The position numbers were made by a program, and so were the translations under genes. Shown here piece after piece: positions 46,508 to 59,123 of a DNA stretch of 64,000 bases. Source of the stretch: Euryodendron excelsum (Eukaryota; Streptophyta; Magnoliopsida; Ericales; Pentaphylacaceae); NCBI GenBank assembly GCA_033060915.1, contig CM065384.1, forward strand, positions 31,231,501 through 31,295,500. The letters are read 5' to 3'. The notes beneath the pieces are model-generated. The model searched no databases. It was not told where the DNA came from and saw nothing but the letters and a program-made list of their open reading frames with translations. The stretch's first letter is position 1. Each line of letters begins with the position of its first letter.

Positions 46508-47208
46508 GCACGTTTGTATTTGCATTATCGTTATCATTGGCATTAACACTTGCATTTTCTGAGCAATATTTTTTAATAGGATGGTGTGTCATCCTTAATA
46601 CAATATGTTGTATAATTTTGTGGATTTTTTTTTTTTTTTTTGTATTTGCACTTTATGGATGCCTATTATATATAAATGCTCTATTTTGGACAAAAATTGA
46701 CTTATCATTACTAATTTGATGAGTTGATTGTTGTGGTTGATACTCTAATAATAATTTTTTTATGTTTTAAGATTTTTTGCACTGTATTTAAATTCCATAT
46801 CTAACTCTTTTTGATGAGTTGATAGAAATGGAGAGAAAGTATTGATATGAAGAAGATATGAGTATGATATAGATAATTACTTTAATTTTAAAAATATATT
46901 AATATATTGGTATCTGAGCTTTAAGAAAATCTGGTAGCATTAAGTGCTACATTGCATAAGAAAGGGGGAGCAAATCTTGCAATGCTCGGAATCATTTTTG
47001 ATCAAAACCTATCTATCTTGGTTTAATTATCTTGCTTTGAACCTGAAAATGCATTGATGCATTAAGTAAAAAAAAGGGGAGGGGGAGAGAAAATCTTACA
47101 CTCCCAACAGGTAACATATCTTGAGCTAAAATTTTCTAATATTACACTTTACTAAGTTCGTTAGACAATGAGTAAATTGTTCATATTTGTTAAAGTTTTG
47201 TCATCATC
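46508..47208. other. Non-coding tail of the Transposase_32-like element
   Basis: AT-rich, with GGGGGAG-type purine tracts at about 46964 and 47080-47092. No further domain. Confidence 0.45.
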
Positions 47209-47308
47209 AAAAAGGGAGAGATTGTTGACTCTATGCCTTGATTTTGATAATAACAAAACATTGTATTAAGGATCTAATGACTCTACTTAGTGTGTAGATT
47301 ATTTTATA
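47209..47308 (+). mobile_element. Polypurine tract and truncated 3' LTR start
   Basis: AAAAAGGGAGAGAT (47209-47222) is followed by TGTTGACTCTATGCCTTGAT, the usual layout at the start of a 3' LTR. The LTR is cut after about 85 bp, where Tat LTR sequence begins (about 47309). Confidence 0.6.
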
Positions 47309-48941
47309 CCACCCCTTCCAAGATTGTTCTAGAAAATTTGGCATGCTCAGAATGCTATTCGAACCATTTTCAAACCCATTCTAGTGGTTTCTGGTCAAAA
47401 TGACCATTTTACCCTTAGGTCCCCCGATCGCCCTCGTCAACCACACCAACTCTAGTTATCAAGCCAGTAGACCCCCAAAGGCACTCCCACAAGTATCGCC
47501 AACCTCTAAATTCCATTCCAGTCAGTGCCAAACCCATTTGTAAGCACCCCATTTTTGCCTGCTCAGCAATCTCTAGTCTGTCCAAACTTGTATTCAAGTC
47601 AATATGGATGCATTCCAATTCAAACCAGTTTTTCAGACATAATCCAATCAATCGATCGCTTTGCGGGCCCGTCCGGCCCAAATAAAGGCAAAATGACCAA
47701 AATGCCCTTGGGGCATTATCCGATCCAATTCCAGTGGGCACGTCTTCTCTAAGATGGTAAGTCCCCCTTTCAATCTCAATTCCAATTCGAATCCAATTCC
47801 AGTTCAAATTAAGCCTAGCACGCCTTTCAAGAAAGTTGATCCCTCAAGACGGTAAGTCCATCTAGTCTGACATGTTTTTCGAGAAAAATCTTCAGAACAG
47901 TAAGTCCCTTCAAACCCGCCGACCGGGATGAGACCCCAAGTCCTTGAGATGGTAGAACGGTCCACCTTTGGCGCCTGCTAGCCAGCCAATAAAGAATGTT
48001 CGTTTTAACACGCCTTTCGAGAAAGTTGATTCCTCAGGCGATAAGTCCACCTAGTAGCTTGTCAAGATCACGCAGTCTCTGGAATGATCGCGAACCGTCA
48101 GAGTGGCGGAAACACTCGTAAACATCGCAACCGTCAGAGTGACGGAAACACTCATAAACAGGTCGACATTGGGAATTGCCAACAAATCCCTATGTCACGG
48201 GACCACCATCAAAGTGACCGAAACACTCAAAACCCAGGTCAACACTAGTGCCTACTAGCCCATTCTGGTGAAAAATGATTAAACTGCCCTTAAGGCTTTT
48301 AGGCACGTTTCTTGAGAAAGTACCTAACTTCTCAAAACGGTAAGTCCACCCTTCCAAGATTGTCCTAAAGACAATCTGGCATGATTAGGTACCTTCCAGT
48401 CAGTTTCGAGCCAATTTCAAGACCCTCCGATCAAAATGACCATTTTGCCCCTAAGCATCCGATTGCCTCCGGGAACCACACCGGCTCAAGGTATCAAACC
48501 GGCAACCTCCTGAAACATTCTAGGTAATGTTTCTAAGCCTTGAGTCTTCTTTAGGGATATTCCAAGTCCATTCCGATAGCTTTCGGGCCCGATTGACCGT
48601 TTTGCTCCTAATAGCCCGGCCAACTCCTCCAACACATCCTGACATAATTTTTCAATTTCGTTACCCCTAGAACACTATTCTAAGGGTTCATGTCCTTTTC
48701 TGGCCCTCTAGGCCATTCCCGGTCTTTTAAATCATTCCCAGACCTTTCAGAGTCACTCCTAGTGAAGTTAGGCTAAAAATTACATGGTAGTCACTAATAC
48801 CGGCACCCAAATCTTTTAAAGAAACGTTACTTGCCAACATTAAACATTTCCTAAATTAGTGGTGCCAAGCCAAAAAATGGTCTAGCGCCACTGAAATTTT
48901 TGGCCTAGCGACACTGCAGCATGCGCCAGTTTACTCTTCTG

Positions 48942-48951
48942 TATATAAATA
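48942..48951 (+). promoter_or_regulatory. TATA box of LTR2
   Basis: TATATAAATA about 1.4 kb into the LTR, followed by CAGAGCCTCTTCC. Its direction agrees with the primer-binding site at 57581. Confidence 0.6.
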
Positions 48952-49559
48952 CAGAGCCTCTTCCAGCGTGAAAAGGGTCCGCAAACTCAATCTAAAATCT
49001 CTGTTTTTTGAATTACAGAGCTCAAAGCCCTTCCAAACCCAAGCTGTCTTTAGGTTTTCAAAACTCTAGTCCCCATACACTAAACCCTAGCATACATACA
49101 CTCTTATACACCCATATATAAGCCTCCGAAGCCTCCATGGAAGACTTGAAGTTCTACAACTCCAAAACTCTTGAAAACTAAAGCAAACTCTCGAAAACCG
49201 CGGCAAAACAAAGCAAATAAAAGCAAGCAAAAAAAATAAGACACAAGGTAGGTTTCTTATTTACGTTTATGCATTTTCCCCCTCTCTCTTCTCTCTCCTA
49301 ACCCACTTAGGTTTTCTTCTATTTTAATCCCCCAGCTTCTTTCCCCTCTTTCTTGCATGCTTGAAATAAGGGACTCCCCGGTTCATGTGTAGGATTAGGC
49401 TATTGAAAGTCACCATGTCGGGGGCTTTCTCTAGTCTAACTGAAGACCACGTGGGTTCGGCCCCCTTGATTATGTGGTGAAGCCTTTAACCTTGTATGTT
49501 CACGACCCCAACTTGCATTGTGCATATCATGATCATACATCTCTCCAAAACTTGTTTTC

Positions 49560-51500
49560 AAACTTGCTTTCAAAACTTGCATCGAAAATCGTTTTTAAAA
49601 CTTGCATTAAATCTTCTTTTCTCCAAAATTTGCTTTCAAAATCACAATCCTAAGGTGATTCTAGCCTTTACATGGCTAGGGTTGCTTTAGGAAAGTGTTA
49701 CATTTAAGTGACCTTCATGGTCCATATTTTCAAATCCTTGTTGTTTTTAAAATCGCACTCCTAGAGTGGTTCTAATCTTTTTATGGTTAGAATTATTTTT
49801 AAAAAGTGAGATATTTTTAGAGGCTTGCAAAAGTCCACATTCAAATCCTTTTCCAAATTGTTTTTCAAACTTACTTTCCAAAATCTCTTTTTAAATCCTC
49901 TCAAAAATCTCTTTTCAAACTTGCTTTCCTAAAAACTCTTTTCAAATTCCTTCCCACAAGCTCCCTTAAAAAATTCACTTTCTAAAAACTCTCTTCAAGT
50001 TTACTTCCCAAAAATCTCTTTTCAAAAGTTCCTTTCTAAAAACTCCCTTCAAAGATTTTACTTACTAAAAACACTCTTCAAATTGCCTTCTAAAAAAATC
50101 TCTCTTTTCAAAAAGATCTCATTTCCAACTCTCTTTTTCTTGGAGTCCAAATTAAACCCTAGAGCCATGGTTAGAAAATCCTAATTTTTTCTCCTAAAAC
50201 ATGATTTCCAATCTTGCCTCAAAACATAGATTTCCAAAACCTCTATTTTCTATGTCAAATCTTAGATTTTCAAAATCAATTTTCCTATACCAAAACTATA
50301 GTTTTCAAAATTTCTCATTTCCAATTCGATGTCAAATCAAATCGTCCGTTTTTGAAAACTAAACCAAATCCTCCGTTTTTGAAAACTAAATCAAATCCTC
50401 CATTTTTTTAAACAAAATCAAATCTTCAACTTTAAGAAATAGGAATTAAATCATTCTAAATTCAAACCTTTCCTAATTTCAAACCTTTCCACATTTCAAC
50501 TTTCTAAATTTCAACTTTTTCAAATATTTATAAGTTCAAACATTTCCTAATCCCAAACTTTCTAAATTCCAATCTTTCTATATTTCAAAACTTTCCAATT
50601 CCAAATCTTTCCAAAATGCTAACACTTTCTAATCTTTCTTAATTCAAATTCTTTAAATTCCAAATCTCTCTCTAAATTCCAAATCATTCCAAACCCCAAA
50701 TTTTTCTAAATTCTAAACCTTTCTTAATTCCAACATTCCAAATTCGAATATTTCCAAAGTCAACTTTTTCTTAAAAGTAAACTTTCCTAATTTGAAAACT
50801 TTTCAAATTTCAAATCTTTCCAAATTCAAAAACTTCTTAAAATAAAAACTTTCCTAATTTGGCACTTTCTTAATTCGAGACTTTCCTAAAATGAAACTTT
50901 CTTAAAATGGAATTTTCCTATTTTGAAACTCTCCTAATTTAAAGATTTCCTAAATCCAATCTTTTCTAAACTCTAATTTTCTAAATTTTCTAAGTCAAAC
51001 ATTGAAGTCAAATCTTTTCCAATCGTTCCAAGTCAAGCATTTCTAAATCAAACCTAATCACTTCCAATATTTTCAAATCCTATTTTTCATGAATCCTAAG
51101 TTTTCTAAAATCAAATTTTAATTTCAAATCTTTTATTCCAAGTTCGAATCAAATCTCCCTTTCAAGTCAAACTCTTTTCAAATCAAATTTTCTATCAGAC
51201 TCTCGTCTGAACTACGGCTGACCTGATTCCTCAAAAGGGATACGTAGGCAACCCTCATGGGTGCAGTCATAGCTCTTCTTAAGTTTTCAATTCCATGATC
51301 TATTTCAAACTTCCAATTCCAAAAATCTATTTTCAAATCACTATTTTCAATTTTAAAAACTTTCTTTCAAAATCAAATCTATCTTTTCGAATCACTTTTC
51401 AACATCAGATCAAGTTCTTTTCAAATCTATTTCCAAATCAAATCTTTCTATTGCATTTACATATCATGCATAATGTCAATTTCGTTCTAAAAATTCTTTT
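49560..51500 (+). repeat. Pyrimidine-rich low-complexity block inside LTR2
   Basis: CTTTCCAAA, TTTCAAA and CCTAATTTC words dominate and G is scarce. It is the mirror of the purine-rich block in LTR1. Confidence 0.8.
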
Positions 51501-52296
51501 CTAAAGTTGATAGTATTTTCAAAAAACCTTTTTTTCAAAAACCCTAAGCATAATTTTCAGATTGTGCTTAGTTTTTAGGTGACCTAACTTACCTTAATCA
51601 AGTTAGGTGGTGACTCCAAACTTTTTTTAAAAGCCCTTAATCAAATCAATTTTCAATTCAAACCTAGTAGCACTCGTTCTTCTAGGAGGATGAGTTCTAA
51701 CGAGAAAGCACTGAGTTTTTCTCACTTGTCTTTTTTGGGTGCGAAAAATCGGGGCGCGACACCGTTTCGGTGTTTCTTGATTCAAATGACCATTTTGCCC
51801 CTGGTAGGCCAGTCATCCTTGTCAACCACACCGACTCTAGGTATTAAACCAATAAACTCCTGAGGCACTCCCACGAATAACTCCAATCTCCAAGTGCCAT
51901 CCCGGTCCATTCGAGGCCCATTTTGATATTTTTCAATCCAAATGATTATTTTGCCCATGGTGGATTGGTCATCTTTTTTAACTATTCTGATTTTGGGTGT
52001 CAAACTAGCAACCCCCAGGGTACTCTCGGGTGCCCTTATCTCTTTTCTAGCTGGGCCCCCCAGCCCAGCAGCTTTCCAAATCAAACTGGAGCCATTCACA
52101 GTGGAGCCAAGCCAAAAAATGGCTTAGAGCCACTAGGAGTGGCGCCCAAATCTTTGTTTTGCTACCCAAGTTGAATCAAATCTTTAGAATTATTTTCATA
52201 CGAAAGTGGCGCCACTGCCAAAAATTGGCTAGGCGTCACTCCTAGTGGTGCCACCTCCTCCAACTTTTGGCCTCTAAGTACAAACCATCCCCCAAC

Positions 52297-55200
52297 TGTC
52301 GCGCCTCGATTTTTGGGGGTCCAAGGTCCTTTTGGCTTGGAGACAAAAAGCACAGAACTTTGTTACTAGAACTCGTCCTCCCAGAAGGATAAGTGCGACT
52401 AAGTTTGAATTGAAGATTGGTTTGATTAAGAGCTTCATAGAAAAATAGGAGTCGCCACCTAACTTGATTAAGGTGAGTTACGGCACTTAAAACTAAGTGT
52501 TAGTCTAAAGATTAAACCTAGGGTTTTTGGAGAAGATTTTTTAAAACTCCCTCAAGAGAGAGTTTTTAAGAAAATGGGTTGTTTGGCAACCTTTGGAAAG
52601 ATTTAAGCCCTTTTGGAAAATAATTCCATTTTAGTCATACGAAAACAGGAATCTATGGTCCGGAGGTTGGTTACGTGTAGGGAAGATATCCTAAGATTAT
52701 CACCCTACCCTGCCCTTTCGATACTTACATGTCTAATCACCCTTTTGTTCACTCACTAAAATAAATAGCTACCATTATCCACTTAATATCCACTTTTAGA
52801 GTTTTGAAAATAAGGTTTAGTCATCACTTTTCAGATAAATGATGCATGATGCATGTTTTGGAAGAAGTTTGAAAGCATGGGAGTTTTAAAGGGTTTGAGA
52901 TAGAAACCTTAAATTGATAGGAACTTTTGAAAAAGGGACTGGAGTTGAAATAGAAGTTATGACCGCACCATTTTAGGTTGCCTACGTATCTCATTTGACA
53001 AGAATCAGGTCAATCATAGTTTGGACAAGAGCCCGATGGAAAATAGGCACATTAGGGCCTGTGGGAGGTTTAAAAACACTTTGAGGTCTTTGGGAAAGTT
53101 GAAGACACTTTGTGGTCTTGAAAGTTTTGACTTGAAATTGGATGATGGAGTGTTTTGAAAACGTTTGTGAATCAAATCAAGGGAGTTTTGGAAAATGTTT
53201 TGGAGTAACTCACGAGAGTTTTGAAAATGTTTTGAGGTCTTGTTTTGAAAACCTTGGAGGTATGACTTTGGAATGTTTTGATAAATTAGTTTTTGAAAGT
53301 GGCTTTTGAAAATGGCTAAGAGTTTAGAGCCCTAATATGGACAACCTTGGAGGTTGCTCTTGATATATCACCTTCCTTTGGGGTCCTTAACCATAAGAGG
53401 GCTAGGGACACCTTAGGTTTGTGACCTTTTGAAACCATTTTTGGAAATGCCTTGAAGATGGGATGTGGGAACATTTGAAGAGGTTATGGAGTTGGATTTT
53501 TGAAATCTCAAGAGAGTAGGAGGTTTTGGAAAAATGAGTCATGAGAATAGTTTTAAGTGGATAGATCATTAAAAAAGGGGTCCATGAGTTGGAATCTTAA
53601 AGTATACTTACTTAGGTTGGGTTGACCTATGGTTAGGGATGACCTAAGGTTAACTAGCTAGGGTTAGGTTAATCGAAGTTTGGACAACTAGGGTCAAGTT
53701 AACCTAAGGTGGATTGAACTAGGGTTAACTAACTAAGGTTAGGTTAACCTAGGGTTAAGGTGATCTAGGTTAACTAACTCGGGTTAGGTTAACCAAAGGG
53801 TTGGACAACTAGGGTCAAGTTAACCTAGGGTGGATTGAACTAGGGTTAACTAATTAAGGTTAGGTTAACCTAGGGTTAAGGTGATCTAGGTTAACTAACT
53901 CGGGTTAGGTTAACCAAAGGGTTGGACAACTAGGGTCAAGTTAACCTAGGGTTGGACAACTAGGGTCAAGTTAACCTAGGGTTGGTCATCTAGGGTCAAG
54001 TTAACCTAGGGATGAATTGAAAGATGATTTTGAAAGGTTGTTTAATGCACATTTGGAAAGAGTTTTGAAAAACAAAACATGTTACGGAATGGACTTTGGT
54101 AGGCAATCTTTTTTAAGATCATTTCCATAAAAATTTTGACTCTAACTAAAAGTATGGTTTGTATGGGTGATGCTTGAAACCATTATAAGGAAGGTTTCCC
54201 CATGGCAATTATAACCATTATCTTGACAAGAGCATAAGGGGTCCAAAAATCGACATGATGATGGCCACCTTTTGATGCACCATTCTTAATGCAAAGATGG
54301 GGAGAATGAATTTTTAAAAACCATTTTAGGAAAAGGATTTTGAAAAACATTTTCGAAGGAGACCATTCCATCAAGAGAGGGTTCCTATGACCAAATAAAA
54401 GGGAAACCACTCAAGAGAGGGTTCCATGGGGCCATTCCAACCACTAAACTTAAAAGAATAGAAACCTTGAAAATTAGAGAGCTAAAAAACAAATCTTATA
54501 CAAGTTAAAATGCAATGATGCCAAAATGAGAGTTAGGGGGTTAGTAGGGAATTATCTAAGGCATGATTTTCTAAGGTATCATCCTAAACTTCAAGGAGTC
54601 AATTCTTGGAACCATTCTTTAAAAGAAATGTAGGGCTTGGAAATGGCATGGAGAGTAGTGTGAGCATTGTAGAACATGGTGATAAGCATGAAAATGAAGC
54701 CAAGCACACAAGCCATGATCAAAATAGTAATATGCAAGAGGTCATGAGCACATACAAGCCTTTTAGGCTACACCACATAAACAAGGGGCTCCTAGGCCAT
54801 ACCATCTTAAAGTAGGCTAGTGAGAGATCCCCCTACACGGTGGCTCTCACTGCTTTCCTCTAAGTATGGACTAAGAGCCCTCTTAGCTCAAGCATGCAAG
54901 AAAGGGGGGTTGAAGATGGGGATTAAAATAGAGAATAGCTTAAGTAGGCTAGGAAGGAGAAGAGAAGAGTGGAGGAAGACACAAATGTAAAAGAGATACC
55001 ACATTTTGCCTTCAACACACTTGTAGTCTTCAATGAATGTCTTGATTGGAACTTGAATGACTTCAAGAAGGCCTGAAGGGCTGAAAGGGAGTGTTTAGTG
55101 GTGTATAAGGCTTTGTAAGTGAAGTGTATGGCCTTGAGGGAGGTAGAACCTAGCCTAAGTGTTGGAGGGGTGGAATATATGTATGGATTTGAGGTTCTGG

Positions 55201-57082
55201 AGTAGTTTCAGTAAAGTTTCGCATCAATTTCGGAGTTAGAATATGCAAACGGGGGTGCTAGTATTTATAGGCAATCTGGAATGGGCCTGGCGCATGTGCT
55301 ACATGCGCTGGCCAAATTTTGGCCTGGCGTATGTCGCACATGCGTAGGTACTGTTCCATTGCCAAAATGACACGAGGCACCCCGTGTACTAGTTAAATCT
55401 CAATTGTTGATCAAAAGTTGGTCGATCTGATCAAAATTTGAGCGCATATAGCATACGCTCCATCACCGGGAAGGTTCGTTTAAACTTTGTCTCGATAATT
55501 GAGCCAATCGGGAAGGTTTTGGGAAAATCGGCCGCACTCAGGATGTTCTCCTAGGACTTCCGGTAAACTTTCATGTTTTTAAAAAGTTTAAAGGGTGTTT
55601 GGAAATGTGAGATATCATCTCGGAAATCGTGCGTAAAATGGCATCTTTGCGGAGCTTCTGTGATACGCTCCGTGGGTGTTCGAAAGTAGCTGTTTCCGTG
55701 TTGCATGATCAAAGCCTTCGGGAAGCAATCTTTTCGATCGGACCATACCGATGGAAGTACTCTGGAAATACTTTCGAGAATTTCCAGATTTACACATTTC
55801 TCAATTCGTTTGACAATACGTTGCAATCGAGGAATCGGTGGAGAAGTCAATCCAAGCGGAGCGTCTGCGAGACACTCCAAGGGTTGTTGAAAGTTGTAAT
55901 TTTTGCATCGTACGATGAAGGGCTTCGAGAAGCGATCTATTCAATCGAGCCGTATTGATGGAAAGATCTATGAACGAGCTTTTGGGAATTCCCTGATTTA
56001 CGCATTTCTTAAGTCATTTGACGGTACGTTATAACCAGGGAATCGGTAGAAAAGACAATTTAGGCAGAGCATCTGCGAGATGCTCCAGGAAACTTTTATC
56101 GAGTCGTGAGTGTTTAGTGTCATAGGGTCCTCCACAGGTTAAACAAGGGTATACGGCGAGAGCCTCTGTTCGAAACCCTAGGACTAGTGTTATTTCAGGG
56201 CGCGTTTGGATTGTCAGGGGCAAAATGGTCATTTTGACTAAGTTTGGCTGAAAATGATCAGAAATGGTTTGGCGTGCTGCGTTAAGCGTACCGGGTCATT
56301 TAGGGATGGTTTTGGGAGGGTCTTTCACCGTTCGGTGGGGTTTGTGTAGTGCTGGGATGTTCCGGGACAAAACGGTCATTTTGACCTGAGTTAACCGGAA
56401 CGGGACCGGAATCGGACCAAAAGGCGTGTGAAGTACGCTTAGTACTTTAGTAACATTTTAGAAGGATGGACTTACCATTTTGAGAGATTTTGAACTTTCT
56501 CAAAACGTGCCTGGAGGCCCTAGGGACAGTTTTGGTCATTTTTCACCGAGTCAGGCTAGCAAGCGCCGATGTTGACCTAGGTGTTGGTTCTCGAGACCAT
56601 CCGGTCTCAAAAAAATACCTGTGTGGTGTTGGTCTATGAGAATGTCTAGTCTTAGAGAGCTATCTGTGGGGTGGTGTTGGTTCCTGAGAACGCCCGATCT
56701 CAGAAAGCTACCTGAGAGGGTGGTGTTGGTCTCTGAGAGTGCCTGGTCCTGGAGAACTACCGAATTACGGACATTCTACATTGGCGGGCTAGCAGGCGCC
56801 AAAAGTGAACCATCTGGAATTTTGACAAGGTGTTGGTTTCTAAGATCGCCCGATCTCTGGAAGCTGCCTGGATGGCGTTGGTTTTCGAGACCGCCTAGTT
56901 GGGAAAGCTGCCTGGAATGATGGTACTTATGGTTCCAGCGGGTCCTTGTGGGCCTGAGAAACGACCAGTTGGCTGAATTGGAGATTGAAGGGCTCGTCTT
57001 GAGCTTGCATGTGCTGTGGTGTTTGAAAACTAGACCCAGTCGAACCGGAGATTGCCGAGCGGGCAAAAATGGGGTGCTTACA
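52297..57082 (-). mobile_element. Giant Tat-type solo LTR (LTR3), 4.79 kb, reverse
   Basis: The plus strand starts TGTCGCGCCTCGATTTTTGG and ends AATGGGGTGCTTACA, flanked by CCAAC (52292-52296) and CCAGC (57083-57087), a five-base duplication with one change. It shares with LTR1 the start region (AAGTGCGACT...TTGAATTG, CACCTAACTTGATTAAGGTG) and a minus-strand TATAAATA at 55262-55269, but the centre differs (GTTAAC minisatellite instead of the purine block). Open frames such as 55629-55958 have no recognisable protein. Confidence 0.84.
53620..54012. repeat. GTTAACC-rich minisatellite in LTR3
   Basis: A 121-bp higher-order unit (seen at about 53712 and 53833) is built of GGTTAACCTAGGGTTA-like words, then a 30-bp unit starting GTTGGACAACTAGGGTC repeats at 53921, 53951 and 53981. 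Confidence 0.88.
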
Positions 57083-57580
57083 CCAGCGTATTTCAGGTCC
57101 GAAAAATTGCAATAAAGCTCTGCCAAACTCTCTATAGCCCCTGAAATTCCTCAAAACCCTAGTTCTCTAAAAACCTCTAGCCCTAAGCACTGAAACCCTA
57201 GCTTCCTCACTCCATTGAATATCAAGTTCAGCCTTTGGAAGCTTTTGAATGTCATTGCAAGGTTCAATAAAGCCTTCATTAAAGCATTCAAGCTTACAAG
57301 AAGACAAGGTAGGGTTGTATTTACTTTTCTGCAATCCCCTCCCCCCCTCCCTCTTCTCCCTCCAAGACCACTTAGACTATTCTTCTATTTCAATCCCTAC
57401 CTTCAAACCCCCTCTTCTTGCATGCTTGAAACAAGAGGACCTTAGGTCCATGCCTAGGGGAAGCTTTGGGGAGATCACCATGTCCGGGGTCTTCTTTTAG
57501 CCTAACCAATCAGGGTATAGTCTTAAGGCCCCTTACATTGTCGCTAAAAGACTTGGAGGGCAAAAATCGGGGCATCACAA

Positions 57581-57600
57581 TTAGCGACTCCGCTGGGGAC
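57581..57600 (+). other. Primer-binding site of the forward Tat element
   Basis: TTAGCGACTCCGCTGGGGAC starts two bases after the LTR end. It is close to the TTGGCGACTCC...TGGGGA site of Ogre/Tat elements, with one G-to-A change. Confidence 0.75.
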
Positions 57601-59123
57601 TACTTAGAAGGTTAGGTCATTGTCATGTCTCTTCACCCTTCACTCACTTAGAATCTCCAATTCCCTTGTCCAATTTTGTCTATTTTTCCAAAATTTTTTA
57701 AAACGTTTTCAAAAGATGTCATCACTTGCATCCTTGCATATCATCTTATACTCTTACAACTATTATCCACTTCTATCTTGTATTGGGTTTTTTTTCATAA
57801 AGGTACTGACTTTGTGCATTTGTTTTGTAGGTACTCACCTTTTACTTTTCTGTCTTATATTAATTGTCATGTATGAAATGAATGAATAGGATGGACGGGC
57901 ATTGTTGGGCCCTTTCCTCCGTTTTCAAAAATTTTGTGCACACACAATCACTTATATTTGCATACTTGCATTATTATCCGGTTACTACCCTTCTAGTTAA
58001 AAGATGGGATGGTGTTTTGGTTGTGGGCAGGATGTTGTGTCATTTTTCTAGCCTATGGCCTTATGATGGTCCCCCCGCTCAAACCACCAACCAAAGATGG
58101 GGTTCACTCTTTCGAGGGTGGACGCCAGAGGTTTGAAGGTTTGGGAACCAAACTTTTTAGGAAGCATTAATAACTCTCAACCTCATACTCATGTAGCACC
58201 TTATGCATAGCCGAACCTCTGTCGAATTTAAGACACAGGCGTCAATTTCAAAACTAAGGAGAAAGTGTGACCGCTTTACTTTTTTTTTACTTTGTGCCTG
58301 GTTTAACTGCTTGGTTCTTGCTATTATGTTGCCCACACATTTTCTATTGTTGTGCAAACATTCTATGTCCATGCATTCATTGCCATTATACTGTCATGCA
58401 TCTATTGTCCATTTTAAGACAAGAGTTCCCAAAATAACTCAAGTCACTGCATTCTATGCATGGGATCAACCCTCAAAGAATGGCCCCAAAGCTAGTCTCA
58501 CTTATTTAAAGCTTACCTAAATTCGTAAGGGTTGAAAGTGACCTTAAGGACTCATGGCGTGCATCAAGATCATCTCATAAAAAGAGGCCCCAACCCCTCT
58601 CCTCTCAAAGAGATAAGGCTCCTAGCAAGACAAGGGGTAATCCAAAAGCAAGGTCGTTCAATAACCTCCTGACGTCAAGCATAAAGAAGGCGAATTCAAA
58701 GACTCAGGAGTAGTTTAGGGAATCAAATGTAAAAGTAAATAGGTGAAAGTCCTAAGGAAAGTGCTTCCCCCTCCCCTTTTAATGTACTTTTGTACTTTCA
58801 TATACAAAAAGAACCCATTTCAATAGAATTATCATTTATACTTCTTGTATGGATATATGAATTACTACAGGCATAAGTATGGTATTGCATATGGGGAAAA
58901 ACCCCTATCTTCATATGTGATCCCAAGCATCATGCTTAGTCCCCTCCCAAGGCAAGGGCACCCTTAAGACATGCATTGCATAGAAATCTCCAAGATCAAC
59001 GTGGCTAAACTCTAGTCTTTTCTCTTCTTTTTTTTTAGGAAGGCTAGGAAAGACATCATTGCCCCCAAAAAGGCTCAAGAACCGCTCAAAGCATCCATCA
59101 TCACCCAACAGAGTGCTTCTCAA
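57601..59123 (+). other. Leader region of the forward Tat element
   Basis: About 1.5 kb between primer site and gag, without a recognisable domain. Long leaders are usual for Ogre/Tat elements. Confidence 0.55.

Larger units (their letters stand above)
47539..51761 (+). mobile_element. Giant Tat-type solo LTR (LTR2), 4.22 kb, forward
   Basis: It starts TGTAAGCACCCCATTTTTGC and ends AAAATCGGGGCGCGACA, flanked by CCATT (47534-47538) and CCGTT (51762-51766), a five-base duplication with one change. No coding domain and no primer site after it. It is the reverse-complement relative of LTR1, including TATA box, CT-rich block and the GGATACGTAGGCAACCCTCA word near 51237. Confidence 0.85.
47309..57579 (+). 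mobile_element. Old forward Tat 5' LTR, split by two later solo LTRs
   Basis: Three host pieces (47309-47538, 51762-52296, 57083-57579) resemble successive parts of the giant LTR family in forward orientation. The first begins CCCCTTCCAAGATTG, matching LTR2 from about 48345, so the true left end is missing. The last piece ends ATCGGGGCATCACA and is followed by the primer-binding site, which fixes the direction of the whole family. Confidence 0.75.

Noticed and set aside
46508..46719. Hydrophobic frame with a possible membrane segment
   Set aside because: Leu/Phe/Ile-rich translation of AT-rich DNA including a poly-T run; no family match.
53620..54012. Telomere-like CTAGGGTTA words
   Set aside because: The unit is not the plant telomere heptamer TTTAGGG and is organised as a 121-bp/30-bp minisatellite inside an LTR.
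55551..55958. 109-residue frames on both strands in LTR3
   Set aside because: Overlapping opposite frames without recognisable motifs in a non-coding LTR.
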